Source: Amphiura filiformis
Taxonomy: Eukaryota > Echinodermata > Ophiuroidea > Amphilepidida > Amphiuridae
Assembly (NCBI RefSeq): GCF_039555335.1
Contig: NC_092628.1
Span: forward strand, 66,667,292-66,731,291
Length of the DNA stretch: 64,000 nucleotides
Direction of reading: 5' to 3'
The notes under the pieces were generated by a model. The model saw only the letters and a program-made list of their open reading frames with translations. It was not told the DNA's origin and made no database searches. Of this stretch, positions 34,801-49,800 are shown one piece after another. Position 1 is the first letter of the stretch; every line of letters begins with the position of its first letter. The position numbers were made by a program, and so were the translations under genes.

Positions 34801-37800
34801 CTCAGAACTTTTTCTGAGTTAACAGACGGGCTCTGGGGGTAGTGGACTGTAGCCGGCTAGGTTATTGGGTAGCCTAGAGGACTGCAGCACACTGCTTTGT
34901 CTGCATCCATCGTGAGACTAAGGGTGAGGTAACCCGGACTTCAACCTCTACTGACAACTCGCCCAGCCAGCGCGTCAGTATATGGCTAAAACCCTTTAAG
35001 AATCGATATGGAAGTGAAAGTAAAAGAGGCCGTAATGCCCAAGGCTGAAACGGGCGCATAACCACCAGAGAAAAGATGGTTGCAGATTGCCCAGTCATGA
35101 CTCGAAGCCAACACTTCAGATGACGTTTTGCAGCCAAAGCCGAAAGGACGCTGCAAGATTGATGAGAGCCATATGAGTGGACAAAGAAGTATTAATATAT
35201 GTACATATAATACCAGAACTTTAAGGACTGAAGAATCTCTGGAATCACTTATAGATGAACTAAGAGATCTCAAGTGGGACATTATAGGACTGTCAGAGAC
35301 AAAGCGTGCTGGAGAGGGCATTGAAGAATTAAAAGGAGGAGCATGGCTTTATAATCATGGAAAAACTGAGGACAACAGGAATGCGTAAAGGAATTGGATT
35401 CATGATACATCCAAAATTCAAAGACTATATCAGAGAAATAAAATACTACTCAAATAGAGTTGTTTCACTTAATGTACAACTGACAGCAAACAATCACCTA
35501 TGTGTAGTGCAAGTGTATGCACCTACTAGCGAATATGAGGATGAAGCAGTAGAAGAAATATATGAGGATGTGAGTAAGGCGATGGAAGAAAGTAGAGCGA
35601 CCTACACCATAGTAATGGGAGATTTCAACGCCAAGATAGGTAGACGTCAATCCGGAGAGGAATCAATCATGGGAAGGTATGGAATTGGCGAAAGAAACAG
35701 AAGAGGAGAGATGCTACTTGAATATGCTACACAACAAAACCTGGTTATTGCCAACACTTTCTTCAAAAAGAAAGAAAACAGATATTGGACATGGGAAAGC
35801 CCAGGAGGAAAGATCAGGAATCAGATTGATTTTGTACTAAGTAGCCAGAGAGGCATACTACAGAATTGTGAAGTGATCACGAATGTGGACATTGGCAGCG
35901 ATCACAGGATGATTAGAGCTAAGATACTATTGAACAAGAAACTGGCAAGACTCAAATTCATCAAGAATGCTAAAAAGAGCAAACTTAATATAATGCGGCT
36001 GAAAGAAAGGAGGGAAGAATTTCAACTTGCACTCAAGAATCGATTCACAGCACTGGATATGGATGATATGGATATAGACGCAAGATCTACACTTATATCC
36101 AGCACAGTGACAGAGGCTGCTGAAGAGATAGCACCACAAGAAAGAACAAAGAAACCAAAAACCAAAGAAGATATTGAGATTGAGGAGCTAGATATTAAAA
36201 GAAAGATACTCAGAGAAATCATAGACAAAACTACTACTCAGAAAGTAGAGTACAAGGAAACTGTGAAGGAAGTTAGAAAGAAGAGGCGTCAGAGAAGTAG
36301 AAGAAAACGAAGAGAACAAATTGAGTCCATCCTAGAAAGTGGTAAAGGACCAAAACAGATCTCCAAAATGAACAGTAAGAAAACTAGAATCAGCCAGATG
36401 AAAGACAAAAATGGTATTCCTACATCTAGTAGAGAAGAAATACTCAACATCTGTGCAGAGTTTTACCAAGACCTATATAGCTCTCATTCTAACCAAAGTA
36501 AACCAAACTTCTTGTCTCCAGATCAAACAGACATACCAAATGTAAATGTTAAAGAAGTAGAGACAGCAGTAAAACAAATGAAAGACAACAAAGCACCTGG
36601 CACTGATGACATATCCAGTGACGTGTATAAGATAGGAGGTGCGGAAATCATCACTCAATTAACAAGACTATACAACCAAATATTGACAGAAAAGAAGATA
36701 CCAGCAGCCTGGAAGGAAGCTAAGATTATTCTTCTACATAAGAAAGGAGATAAAGAGGATATCAAAGACTACCGACCAATTAGTCTGCTATCACATGCAT
36801 ATAAAATTTTCACACGAATCATTCAGAATAGAATCAAGAGAATCTTGGATGAAAATCAACCTAGAGAGCAGGCAGGCTTCAGAGAGGGCTTTTCAACAAC
36901 TGATCATCTACATGCTTTGAACCAACTGATTGAGAAAGCAAATGAGTATCAGCTGAAGCTTTGTATTGGCTATATAGATTACGAGAAAGCTTTTGATTCG
37001 GTGGAACACAGTGACTTATTTGCAGCCTTAAGAAGGATTGGAGTCAACGAAGGGTATGTTAAGATTCTGGAGGACATTTACACAAACGCCACAGCTACAA
37101 TCCACATAGATAAGGATGTCTCCAAGCCTATCCACATAAAGAGGGGAGTACGGCAAGGGGACACAATCTCTCCAAAAATATTCACAGCTGCCATGGAACA
37201 AATTTTCAAACAACTAGATTTAGACGAAAGAGGTATCAACATCGATGGAGAATGGTTAACTGACCTGAGGTTTGCAGATGATGTAGCCCTTACATCACCA
37301 TCAGTCAAAGACTTGGAAGTTCAGCTAAATAGTTTGAACACTGAGAGCAGGAAAATTGGATTAAAAATACACAAAGGGAAAACGAAATACATGACCAACT
37401 TTGACACTACAGAGTCCATTGAAATTGACAATGAACCGATTGAGAAAGTAGATAGCTACAAGTATCTGGGCAAGACAGTCAAAATGGAGGACAACACAAG
37501 AGAGGAAGTCTTACTAAGAATCAAGGCTGGCTGGTGTTGTTTTGGCAGGTACAAAGACATCCTTTGTGATAAAAAGCTACCAATGACATTGAGGAGGCGC
37601 ATGTACGATCAATGTGTGTTACCCACCATGACCCACGGCGCTGAAACCTGGTCGACAACTAAAGATCTGGAACATAAACTCACCACGACACAACGAGCCA
37701 TGGAAAGACGTATGCTGAACATAACTATACGCGACAAAATCAGAAACAGTGACATAAGAAATAAAACTGGAGTCAAAGACATCATGGAAAGGATCGGTGA

Positions 37801-40800
37801 AGCAAAATGGAGATGGGCAGGACATGTGGCAAGAAAAAAGCGACAACAGATGGACAAAAAGAGTCACCGAGTGGCAACCAAGAACAGGAAAGCGAGAAGA
37901 GGAAGGCAAAGACGAAGATGGCGAGACGATTTAACAGCATATAGAGGCACCACATGGGCAAGGGATGCATAAGACAGACAGAAATGGAAGATTCTTGAAG
38001 AGGGCTTCATACTACAGAGGATGAAACAGCCTAGGTGAGGTGAGGTGAGGTGAGGTAAGGTATATTGCTACATATTCAAATTTGTGTGTTAAATTTCTAT
38101 GAAACATGTGCATACTAATTTGGACTATATTGGATGTAACTCTTGAGATACAATGAACGTTAAGGGCTGAATACTACACTGCCGTTTGCCAGATGTGTCA
38201 CTTTGTAGTGTCCCTCCCCTCCTTATTGGATCATTAAGACAGCAGCATTTATATTAATGTAAGAACATTGATTCCATGTAGATAAATACATACATGAGTG
38301 ATTTGGCCATACTTGTCTTCTAGGACTGCACCATAACATTTGAGCACTAGCGAGTTGGGCCAGTAAAAAATCAGTGGACTAACATTTGGACTAAACTTAC
38401 ACTGACCAATGATATAAAATCTAAAATTGGTACCCTTTGGACACATGGGTACTTTTGAGGTGTGTTTTCCCCTATCACACAGTCAGGTGGTATTGTACAG
38501 CCCTGATTCACACTACCTGTAACTTTACCCCACCTGCAACTCAACTTGTAACTAACTCTTTTTTCTCTCATACACAGGTTTACCTGGTTGGAAACCATTG
38601 ACTGCTTACTGTGTAGGTCAAGCTACAGCTAATTCAGTACGAGATGATCTGGGTTTAAATCCAGTAGGAGAACAGTCTGGAAATGCACAAAACCTTGCAA
38701 AAATTATCTTAGAAGGTATAGAGAAGATCTGTTTGATTTTTCTCTATCGTGCATTCAATTATATCATATTCATAAAACTTATGCATATAAATACAATAAT
38801 ACATTTTTGTATATTTGACATAATAAACAGTAAGCATCCTGGGAACCCAAGTAAGTGCATTTTGTTTTGAATGTCAAATGGGATATTTTCTGTGCAAGTC
38901 AACAATGCAATTCAGGATATAAAAACAGGAACTGTATTATGAATGTCACAAACAATGCCACTCAATATCTACATGTAGACCATTTTGCTTTTTTTTGTTC
39001 AGATATTTGGTATGATTCAATTCTACATTGCATTCTTATTATATTGCAAAGAGATGCTGAAAACAGCAAGTTAGGAAAGTCCACTTCAAGGGGCACTTCT
39101 TATGAGTGCTATGTACCTAGGGTGACTAATTACATGTAGGTAACTTTATTATACTGTGTTTTTATTGTCACTTTGCTTCTGTTCAATATTGACTGAAGCA
39201 GGTACGTGCCCCGTTTAGATTGGCCATCCAGTCCCCATTAACTTTGAATTATCATACACAGAAAGGGGAAGCATTAGCTTCACATATTAGAAGTGCTGTG
39301 CTGTGAATTACATTAATTTTTTACATGTACTACTAGTATACCTTTTAACTTTTTCAGTGTATAGAGCTATAATTAATGTGCATTAAATTAAATGCTGGGT
39401 GGTGATACTATTCTCTTTTTATTTTTATAGGGACAAAAGCTGGCAGTAAACCACTTCTATTCCCATGTGGTACTTTAAGAAGAGAAACTATTCCAGATTC
39501 TCTACAAAAAGCAGGTCAGTGAATTATGTATACTGTTAATTAATGTTTTGTATGTTATAAATACCAGCAATTGATGACATACACATGAACAGTAGATGCA
39601 AAGGTGGTCAAGGTTTCTGGACAATTTTACTAGATTGAAAATAGCATTAAATTGCATCAGGAATAATATCCATAGTAACTACTGGAGGTGTAGGATGAGT
39701 TTGCACTCTACATGTACCGTAAAAAGTAATGCTTAAAACTTGAATATGTGTGTCTGCAAGCCTCAAAAGTGTGATTGTCTATTTTGCCGATGTCGACTCA
39801 TATGTATTATATGCACATGATTACAGCTTGTCATGCACAGAACTACAGCCTCTGTAGAAGGGTCTGAAAATTACTTGGGATTTGGTATGTGATTGGACAG
39901 GGACCTGCTGGGGCTAGTCATTAACTGCTAACAAAAAAACCTGTAAAATGAAAAGAAAGATGTCTTGTTGATTTTGAGCACTGTACATAACAATGATAAC
40001 CCCCTCAATTGTAATGTTTGGTTGTAACACTGAAGAGGGAGCTATTTATTTCATTTGCTAAAAAAATCTTATTTACAAGTTGTATACAGTTGACTGAACC
40101 CTGGTAAGTAATACAACCTGTGAGAAATTGTCTGTCCTAAATGATTTATACAGACTTCAATGGACCCGATCTTCTCTCAAGTAGAGATGTTGTGTGAGCT
40201 TAGTGTCCTTTTGGTCCTTTTTGGATTGTTTATAACTGTTTAATGTTATACCAACTGATTTTTGGTTAGACCACATTCTATATATGGGCATCTCCTGCAA
40301 TGCGTGGGATCATTTCTCATGAAATGTTGTATGCCTTAGTAAATCTCTTGCTCTCTGCACTGAAATAAGAACCACAACTAAGCAATGACAATAACAACAG
40401 CAATAAAAGATACAAAATTACTGGTGTGAAAAATGGCAATTTTTTTTCTTTTTCTAACAATAGTACTTGTAGATGTTCTCAATGCTTCCATGACAAAAAA
40501 ATAAGAAAAGTTGCTGATGAGCCAATGTGAAAGAGTTAGAGAAGAAAGTAACAGTAGAATTTCAATAATGTAATAGGTTTAATAATATAGCTGCAATTTG
40601 CCTTGAGACTTACTGTTTTTGGAAACAAAAATATGCAGATGAGCAAATAAGTTGTAAAACAGAGACACTTTCCTGTTTGCAAATAAGAGTTTAAACACAT
40701 CTGAAAAGTTGTATCACAGCTCTTTATATATCAGGGGTGTGAGAGCTTAGCTTTTAAACTGATTTCAACTTTTTTTACAGCCCATATGTGGCGTTTTTAC

Positions 40801-43800
40801 CCTTATTTTACGCTGTTTTTCAGCGTTTTTAATAATTATCCTATTTTGTTTGTTTGAGGCCTCTCACATCCCTGATATGTGTCTTGGTGTGGAAATGAAA
40901 ATTTTGTGCTCTGTGTGTAAATTCTTGCCTGAAATCGCTCTTTAAACCTAATGTCCCAGGTGTTTATAGTGAACGGAGAGCAAAGAAGGTAGGAAGAGAA
41001 AAAGGAGATGAAGATAAAAGATATTTTCTTGGGTGCGGTTTTGAACCTCGGGTGCTAGAATCATGACCAGGGATTGCATTCCATGAGGTGTAGCTTGGCT
41101 AGCCAAGCTTTTCATGGCCATGTGTGTGTTCGATCATATAGGATACTTGCTCCAGCAGTTGCTTTGTGTATTGAGGTTTTTTGATATTTGTTAGGTTTGA
41201 AAATATGATTATGTACTTATGAAAGAATATTATAGAAATCTTGGCTAGTTGAAATATTGGTATATTGTAAACTAAATTGGCCCAATTAGGGCCAAAGGAA
41301 CAAGTGATAAAAACAAGTTGAGCATGAACTTGGTGCATGTGATGTCAAAAATTGTGGTTGCAATTCTGCAAATCATGTAATGGAAGATTATTGCCAGTAT
41401 TCGATTTTACCCGACCTTTAAAGATACATCACTTCTGTAACAAACTGCTGGATAATTGTTAATTTGCACCTATGGGTCAGTTTCTCAAGGATTCCCAAAA
41501 CGTCAAAGTTTTATTCTATACCATATAGGATGACATTTATCTGTTACTCTATAGTGTTTTCACCTTTCATTAGGGTCACGCTCAAACCACTAATTAAATT
41601 TTAATTACATTTCACACCATTCAACAAGTTTATGCCACAAATTACCATCAATCTCCAAATTTAGTCAATCAAATTCAATTTGGTGACAGCTTTTGCTGTA
41701 AATGTCAAGGCCACAAAAGTTGTCATTGATGGGTAAACAATTCAGGACACGACCTTGATCTATAAAGGTGATAGATACGTTTTATTTCTTGCCGGCAAAA
41801 ATTGCCTGTGAATTTGATCAGTTTACTTCGACCAGGACCATCAACCTTTTTCTTGATATGGAGAGTTTGTGATATAATTCTTTGCCAATGTGAAAACAGA
41901 ATGACCATTAAGTTTGCAACTGAATACAGTTTGACCGTTGATATTAGCAAAATAATTGGACACCTACAAGAGTAGACAAAAATAACAGTTTGAATCTCTT
42001 GTTTGTTTGTTTCACTGTCACTAGCATAAAAAAGGCATATTTTGTCTCTATGTGTGGGTGCGGGGAGGGGCTATTTGTTTGTGTGTGTGGGGGGAGATGG
42101 GTGGGTGTGTGACTGAGAGTGATTTGGTGTTTGTTTCCAAATAACAACACTCCAGATTTTCCTTGGTATAAGCAAGGACCTAGGGGACTCTTATAAAAAC
42201 GAACTCTGTTCTGTGTGTGTGTGGGGGGGTTCTATTCAAGAGCAAGAGACTGTTAATATGGAGAATTTAAACATGATAAAAGATAAAGATATGTGTGTAT
42301 TTATGTGAGGGAGTGCTTTTGTAAGCATCATCAACGGAGGACACACACACACACCCCACCCAACAAGATGTAGCTGCATAACAGTGGACACAAGGGTACC
42401 AGAGACTACTCTCTGCATGCGCTTCCTGGTTGGTACTGTAGGTCATTTTTGCAAGGGTTTTATTTTTGCGAATATGAAATTTTGTCATATATGATAACTT
42501 TGGTAATAAGGCATTTTTCGCGAAAATATCATCACGCACAAAAGTCCTTTGTTTCGGAAATTGCAAAAATATCTACATGCATCTTATATGGTAGATCACA
42601 ATTAGCATAATGATACATTTATGACCAACCTCTACAATGGATGTTGTAGGGTCAGTCAGCATGTGTACTTTGCGGAAAAACTAGCAAATTCCACAGTTTA
42701 AGACCAAAACTCAATTGTGTGTGTGCGTGTCCATAGTTGACTCAAGTGATGTATTGGTTTCTGCAGTTTGTGTATGTGTGGTGAAAATTTATGTGGTGTG
42801 TGTGTGGTTCAGGTTTATTTATAATTTTATTTAAAGACATAAAATGGTAGTTTAATGCATCAAAAGGAATAAAGTTTCTAGATAGATAATCTAGCAAAGA
42901 ATTCTAGCAAAGGAATTGTGGATTTATCAATATATCCTATATAATCCAGCATAAATTTTATACTAATTTACATGTTTGTAGATACAGGTAGGCTAAACCC
43001 ATATTCCATAGTTTGCCATGCTCAAATATTATGGCATTTACTGTCGTGGAAAGTTAAAACAACATGTTATAGAGGTCTTAAGATGCTAAATCATTTCTCT
43101 CTCACATTTTTCTTTCAATCAAGCAATTCAAATTCTAACTGAATCTAATACATACATATATTAAGTTTGCCTATCAAATGCAGATGATTATAGCTCCAGA
43201 AAGTTACAAAACTGAAAAAATGGGGTGTTGAAAAAACAGAAATGAACTAGACTAAAATTAGACTAAATTCGAAATCATCAAATTCAACAAAATGAATTTG
43301 TGACTGATGAAGGTAGTATTTGTATCTTGCTAAATATTTGTATGAATTATTACCCTACTTAAAGAAAGTATAAAATAGAATTAGTTGAGATTTGTGAGAT
43401 TAAAGTGTAGGCTCACCAAGTACAAATTGATAGTAATAAGTTTGAGGGAATAAATAGTGACAATTTGAGTGTGACGCAGCCATTGTTTGACTGGTGTTGT
43501 TGCATTGCAAACCTTGAGCAATAAAGGTGAAAATACATAATTGTTGGACTTAATCTTATCTATGCACACAGACCAACCAAATATGATTGATTGATAACCA
43601 TAACTCCATGTTTATTAATTAGCACAAATCAGTCTTGATTCTTAAACTTTCTGCATGATTCTTTAGCACGTTTTGTGTATTTATGTATGTTTATGTATAT
43701 TGCTTGGGGCAATGTGTCAATATGATAGATAGTTGTTGTTTTGTTGATTGTGAATAAAATAAGTAAGTAGATGTTAATACCATGTAATGAAGTGAATGAT

Positions 43801-46800
43801 TGAAGCATTAAGCGTAGGGATCACAGGCAGTATATAATAGTAAATATTACATTTTATTAGTGGTAAAAATATCACCGAAAATAAATATATTTACATTGCC
43901 TTCAGGGCAAGATAGAAAAGTGTGTGTGAGGAAGAGTGTACTATGTAATATTTCAAATTATGATGGATGAATGTATGTCATTTCTTCTCTCCTTTCAAAT
44001 AGCGTGTTTCTATTGAGTCCCCTGTATTTTACCGGTAAAACTGTTCGCCGTCAAATAGCGGCGAAAGATGGATAACGGTCAGTTTCCATTGCACGTTGTT
44101 TACCGGTAAACACTTGACGAACAGCATCGATTGACACGCCTCGAAAGTTTGCCGGCGAAAGGTCATGCACTGGGGTCAATTCCAGGGTCAATCGCCAAGC
44201 ATTGTGGATTTTAGTATTGTAGTATTTTCTTAATTGTTTGGCTAAAAATGAGGTACCAAACTCGAGAAAAGAAGACTGAAGAATATGTTTTTTTTATTAG
44301 CGTTGTCATTCGTTCTCGTACGCCTGGAATTGGGGAATCCCCCCTCGGTTCTTTGATATCGACCGTGAGTATTCAGTATTGTTGCGCGCAAAAAAAATAG
44401 GTCTTAGAATTTAATCTTTCACATTTTAATTTCAGATAATATTCTTTTTAATGAATAGTAATTTAACATTTACAACATAATATTAAAATCATGAAATTTT
44501 TCTAATCTTCTGAAGCACACCGCCCCGGATCCGAGTTGATTTCTATTTATTTCGCATGCACAGCTGGATTCATCCGCTGTTGTTGTTGTTTTATTTCCGG
44601 GTTTATTGTATGGCTTTTACTAGGGTCATAAATCATAACTCATGTTAAATATTTACCATCAATTATGTATAATGCATTATGAATATTGCCATTTTCTTTA
44701 TTAGCAAGTGAGTCAAATATTGTATGATTAGGCCTATGAATTTTTGTGAACGGAATGGTACTATAAAAACGCTAGCTCATTGATGATACAGACAGAGTTC
44801 AATTTCGCGACTCAACTTCCGTTTTCTTCCCTGTATGCACATTCAATCGAACGGAGTGAGTTTCTATTGGCGTTTGCCGGTAAGCGTCCCCGCTATTTTC
44901 CTTCCTCAAGAAGGAAAACGTTACCGGTAAAAACTTGCCCCTGTTTTCCGGTAAATAGCGGGGAAGGTCAGTTTCTATTGAGCAGAATTAATCCCTTTAC
45001 CGTCTTTTTACCTGTAAACGGTCCCAATAGAAACACGCTATATGTAAGCTATATACTTGTGTCATTTGTCTGTATCCTGTCTACATGTATGTATTATCAA
45101 GTCCGAGACACTCCGGAGCTAGTTTGAGGATAGTACAATAGGGCCTATGTGATTCTTCATAAATTAATAAATTGCAATCTTGCAACCCCTGCTAATCTCT
45201 TACACAACCAGTTTGTGCCGGTCCTGATATACAGTCTGGCCCGAGACTAGGCAAAACTCTCTTCTGTGATTGGTTCAACACATCCATGGATAATTTATTA
45301 ATTATTAATTTATTTATATATTGTCACATTTTTGACACTGTGTTGATGTCCTCAACATCGGCATAAGCCATGTATACGGAGTGTCTGATCATCTCATTGT
45401 ATAGATCTCTGGTATTACTTTTAGGGGCCCTGGTGGGGTCCAGGGGCAAAGCCCCGGTGGGGGTCAAGGGGGCGGAGCCCCCTGAAGCTCCTGGTTTTTG
45501 GCATATTAGAAGCTAAAAAATCAGTGTTTAAGAGTACAAATTTCAAATTCCCTCTTTCTTTCCCTTTTCTCTTCTCCTTCCTTTTTTCTTCTCCTTCCCT
45601 TTTTCTTTCTTTTTCTTTTCTTCTTCCCTTTCTCTTCTTCCTCTTTTTCCCCTTTTTTCTTCTCCTTCCCCTTTTTCTTCCCTCTTTCTCTCCTTCCCCC
45701 TTTTCTCCTTCCCAATTTTTGCTCTTCTTCCCAGTTTTTTGTGTCTGGGGGCAGCTTGCCCCCGGCCACCCCACTGGTTACGCCACTGCCCATTTTGGAC
45801 AATCTGCTACACAAATTTGCTACTTGCAAATGATTGCAAATTGTAGTACATGTATCAATATGCACTTAAAAACATGTTTAAAAAGTATCCGGCATTCTCA
45901 GATGGTAACATATCAGTCCACAGTTGTTAGGTTAAATGGCATATTTATATACAACATCCATGATTGATATACAAACTTTCCACAGTTAGATAGTTGGAAA
46001 TGGTATACATGATGTATGTCCACATTTACATAATTCTGTACATGCATGGTGCACATTTGGCAGGGATCACAGTTATGGGGTATATATTTGGGTGTGTACT
46101 GTGTATGCAGGGAGGTATGTATGTAGGTATGCATCATATTGACTATCTTTATAATATTTGTAAAAAAAAGTAAAGCAATATGGTAAGTAATAACACTCTG
46201 GTATAAATTGCAAATTTTTACAGTTGAAACATTCTATAAAAAGACTGATATGATTTATAGTTTGAACCAAATCTCTCCTGAAATGGTATCATATTGATAT
46301 CATTTCCATTGATTTGAAATGGTATCATACTGATACTATTTCTGTATAGCTGACAGCTTTGTAAATCGTTTCTCACACTCAGTGACACTGCCAGCTATCT
46401 GATGCATGAAGGAACTTCTCACTATTAAACGTACACTAAGAGCGAGCAGTCAATTGCGTGTGTATGTTTAAGATAGCGTGCATGCGTTCATAAATGGGTC
46501 AGATTACTTTGAAAACATGTGTAACAATATTCCTGTCATAGATGCAGTGATCCATGATGGCAATAGTAACATAAAAAATTTATGTGATAAATGATAGTTC
46601 CAGTTATGATACATGTACTTTAATCGCTATAAAAATTATAGAGCTCTTTCTATAAGTTTCATTTTTGCTGACTCAGACCACAGAAGTGTTATTGCAAGTG
46701 TAGGGGTATATATTTTCCATACCCTTATTGTCAAGACATGTTTATATTTTGGTAATGTGACATGTTTTTCAATGATTAAAACGTTTTTTTCTCCCCTTCC

Positions 46801-49800
46801 ATGAAATTTCTGTTAAATGCAAATGCTTTGATTTTTTTTTTTTATTGTCGTATTTGGGTGTAATTTGAGCATGAAGAACACAGTAGATATGATTGAATGC
46901 AAATCATTTTTGCCTGTGTAAACTGCTCGTAAAAAGTATTGTTACACTTGAAAATCAGTGGCGTAGCGAGGGGGGCACGTGCCCTGGGTGCCACATTTGG
47001 GGGCACCAAAATGATGGTGGATAAAGAAAAAATTGATTCTGCGCCCCTTCCAAGAGGTAAAAGTCAAAATTTTTGCACGCTTTGCACACATTTCAGCACA
47101 AATAGTCATTTTGAAAGATCAATTTAAGACCGAAATTCAATTTCATTATAACCAAAATTAAGTGGTGTTTGTGCAAAAATTCTCACACTCCATGTACAAT
47201 TGTTTCAAGGTTGGGGCAGGGAGGGGGCACCATTATGCATCCTTACCCTGGGTGCCACAACCCCTAGCTACGCCACTGTTGAAAATGTCGCCATATTTAA
47301 AAAAACAAAAGGGTATTGTTGCTCTGCAATCTTGTGAAAAAAAGTTACACCAATCTGAATTTCAAAAGTTGCACTCGCTCCTTAAAAAGGATCCTGCTAT
47401 ATAAGTTTCTGGATGAGTACCCAATGCGTTACTTGCTTTACTGCACACACCTTTTTCATTCAAATCAAAATTATTATGATTGCCCCCGCATGTTTAATTA
47501 ATCAAAGAAAAGAAATGACAGTAAAAAATGTGACCAATGTCAATGGAGATCAAGAATCAATCTGGATTCACATCCAGCACTACAGAAGCCATCACATGCA
47601 GAGAGACACATGGACACTCATGAAGCAGTGATTCTCACGTTTAGTTGGTGGAATGGGCTATTCCAGAAAATAAGTGCACACCCCCTATAGAGGAGTTCGG
47701 TAACAAGTAACATTGGCAACTGGAATTCCAGTTGTTTTCGGAAAGCGAACTTGGAAATCCAGACATTTCTTTTATTGAAAAGTTACTCCGCTATAGGGGT
47801 GTGTATTTATTTTTGGAATAGCCCAATAGCAAACATCAAAGAGAACGAATCATTGGCTTTTTATAAGCTGGTGTTACGGTCAGAGGGACAGTCTGTCGAG
47901 TTGTGACCCTGGGTTGGGATTCAACCAACTGTAAAGAGATGGGGAGACATGTATGTTGATGACTGTCCTGGAAGTGGCCCTCCAAGGGTTACGTCTGCCA
48001 GACAGGGTGCTTCAATGTCCACGTTTCTCTCAGATGAATTCTGTTGTGCTTGATGCAAATCCAGAGTGACTCTTGTGCCCCATTTAGATCAATCACATTT
48101 TCTGTTGTTGCCATAGCTTTTCATGGATTAACCAGACATGAGGCAAACATAATTGGAATGGAAAAGGGACATAATAAACTATAAAACAAGTAGGCCTACC
48201 ATGCAGGATGCAGGATCCTTTGTATAGGGGCTACTGCAACTTTTAAAATCCAACTCTTAAAAAAAAAAAAAAGAAAAGCACAGTGATTTATAGTGCGATA
48301 CGCACAGGCACAACGCCTAGACGTTGATCCACAAGCCTCAGCACATTAAAAGACTCACAAAAAGTATTGTTTTTATTTATTTTACCATTCAGATGTCAAC
48401 AAATGAGGTGTAAAAATGTGCAGTCTAAAATGGTGCATCCAGCGAGTTTATTAATTTGCTCAATGACCCATTCCATGTCAACTCCAGGGATGTGCACCGC
48501 AGCACCTCTTCAATTTTTTTCTGTTTCTGTGTGGTGGTAGATATTGATGAGAAAGTAAAATCCCAAAAATTTGAGCTTCATACTCCATTTCGTTTTCCGT
48601 GGCATCAATTTGAAATTTAGGGGGTCGGCGTAAAAATGTGTCGCAACACTAAAGACGACGTTTGGAGGTCCATAAATGTATAAAGGAACCCTTTACAACT
48701 TTGAAAAGTATGTATCCTGGGGTACTTATTTGTGTAGAATTCAAATCTGGCATCAGAAAACTTGTAACTCCTTTACTTTAAAAGATATAAGGCCCTCAAA
48801 ATGCAACTTCGTCCATCCAGGACCAACTTTGGGGGTCAGAACTCCAAAAGTAAAAATAATTTTATTGTCCATATTTTTGCCAGTCAGAGCCCTTTGGTAG
48901 AACATAACTCTTATCCAATATTGAGCCTATTAGAATACTTTTAGCTGAGATATTACCCATGCAAAACCCCAATTGTACATTTTTTGTACATTTTGACCCC
49001 CCTGAAAACCAATGTCAGACATTTTGTCCCACCATCAACTTCAGGTATGTTTAAGATATGTCCTTGGACAACATTTCTGAGAGATATTGGCTTGGGGTCT
49101 TGATGGCTTCAACACATCACTTAGGTTTGCCTACTCCATAGAGTTGTACACATTTTTGATTTCGCATGTATAATGACTTATGTACAACTCTATGGAGAAT
49201 GCAAACCTAACTGATGTATTGAAGCCATCGAGACCCCAAGCCAATATCTCTCAGAAATGTTGTCCAAGGACATATTTTCAACATACCTGAAGTTGGTGGT
49301 GGATCAAATTGAATACATGAATACAAAAGCCACCTAAGTCCATGCGAAGTTATTTTGAGAGAAAAACCCGTGTATCATTTTAATTCCTTTAGTTAGATTT
49401 ACCTGGTCAATATGGTAAGTTTTACGTGCAAATGAGTGGATTAACCTGTATTAGGTATGACGATTAGCATTTCAGGGACTTCGTGGGGTTCATTTTAAAT
49501 TTTGGACTTAGGTGGTTTTTTGAATCATATACAAAGACAACAATGTTAGAATGAGATTACCACTAGTAAGATAATACAAAATAAAGCACACAGGTATGTA
49601 TAATGTTGATAAGCATTCTGCCATGTAATATAAACCACACACTTTCCTTTATTAAACCCATTTTTTGTTCAAAAGTCATTCTCTAGCAATGAATGTGTTA
49701 CAAGTGGACTTTTATACATACTGGATTTCAATCAATGTGTTACAAGACTCAAATCATGGAATTGGGTGATTCTTTCATACATGCTATTTTTCACATGCCC

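Noticed and set aside
35128..37972. Host gene with endonuclease/RT domains
   Set aside because: All motifs, the GGTGA tail and the flanking duplication show a LINE; it lies wholly within a UROS intron.
45524..45967. 147-codon ORF and the opposite Lys/Glu-rich ORFs
   Set aside because: Products of the long C/T tract; low-complexity frames on both strands.
48676..48900. ORF MYKGTLYNFEKYVSW and its mirror copies at 23.7 and 51.5 kb
   Set aside because: Frames within the arms of the foldback family; repeated with the element and not supported as a protein.
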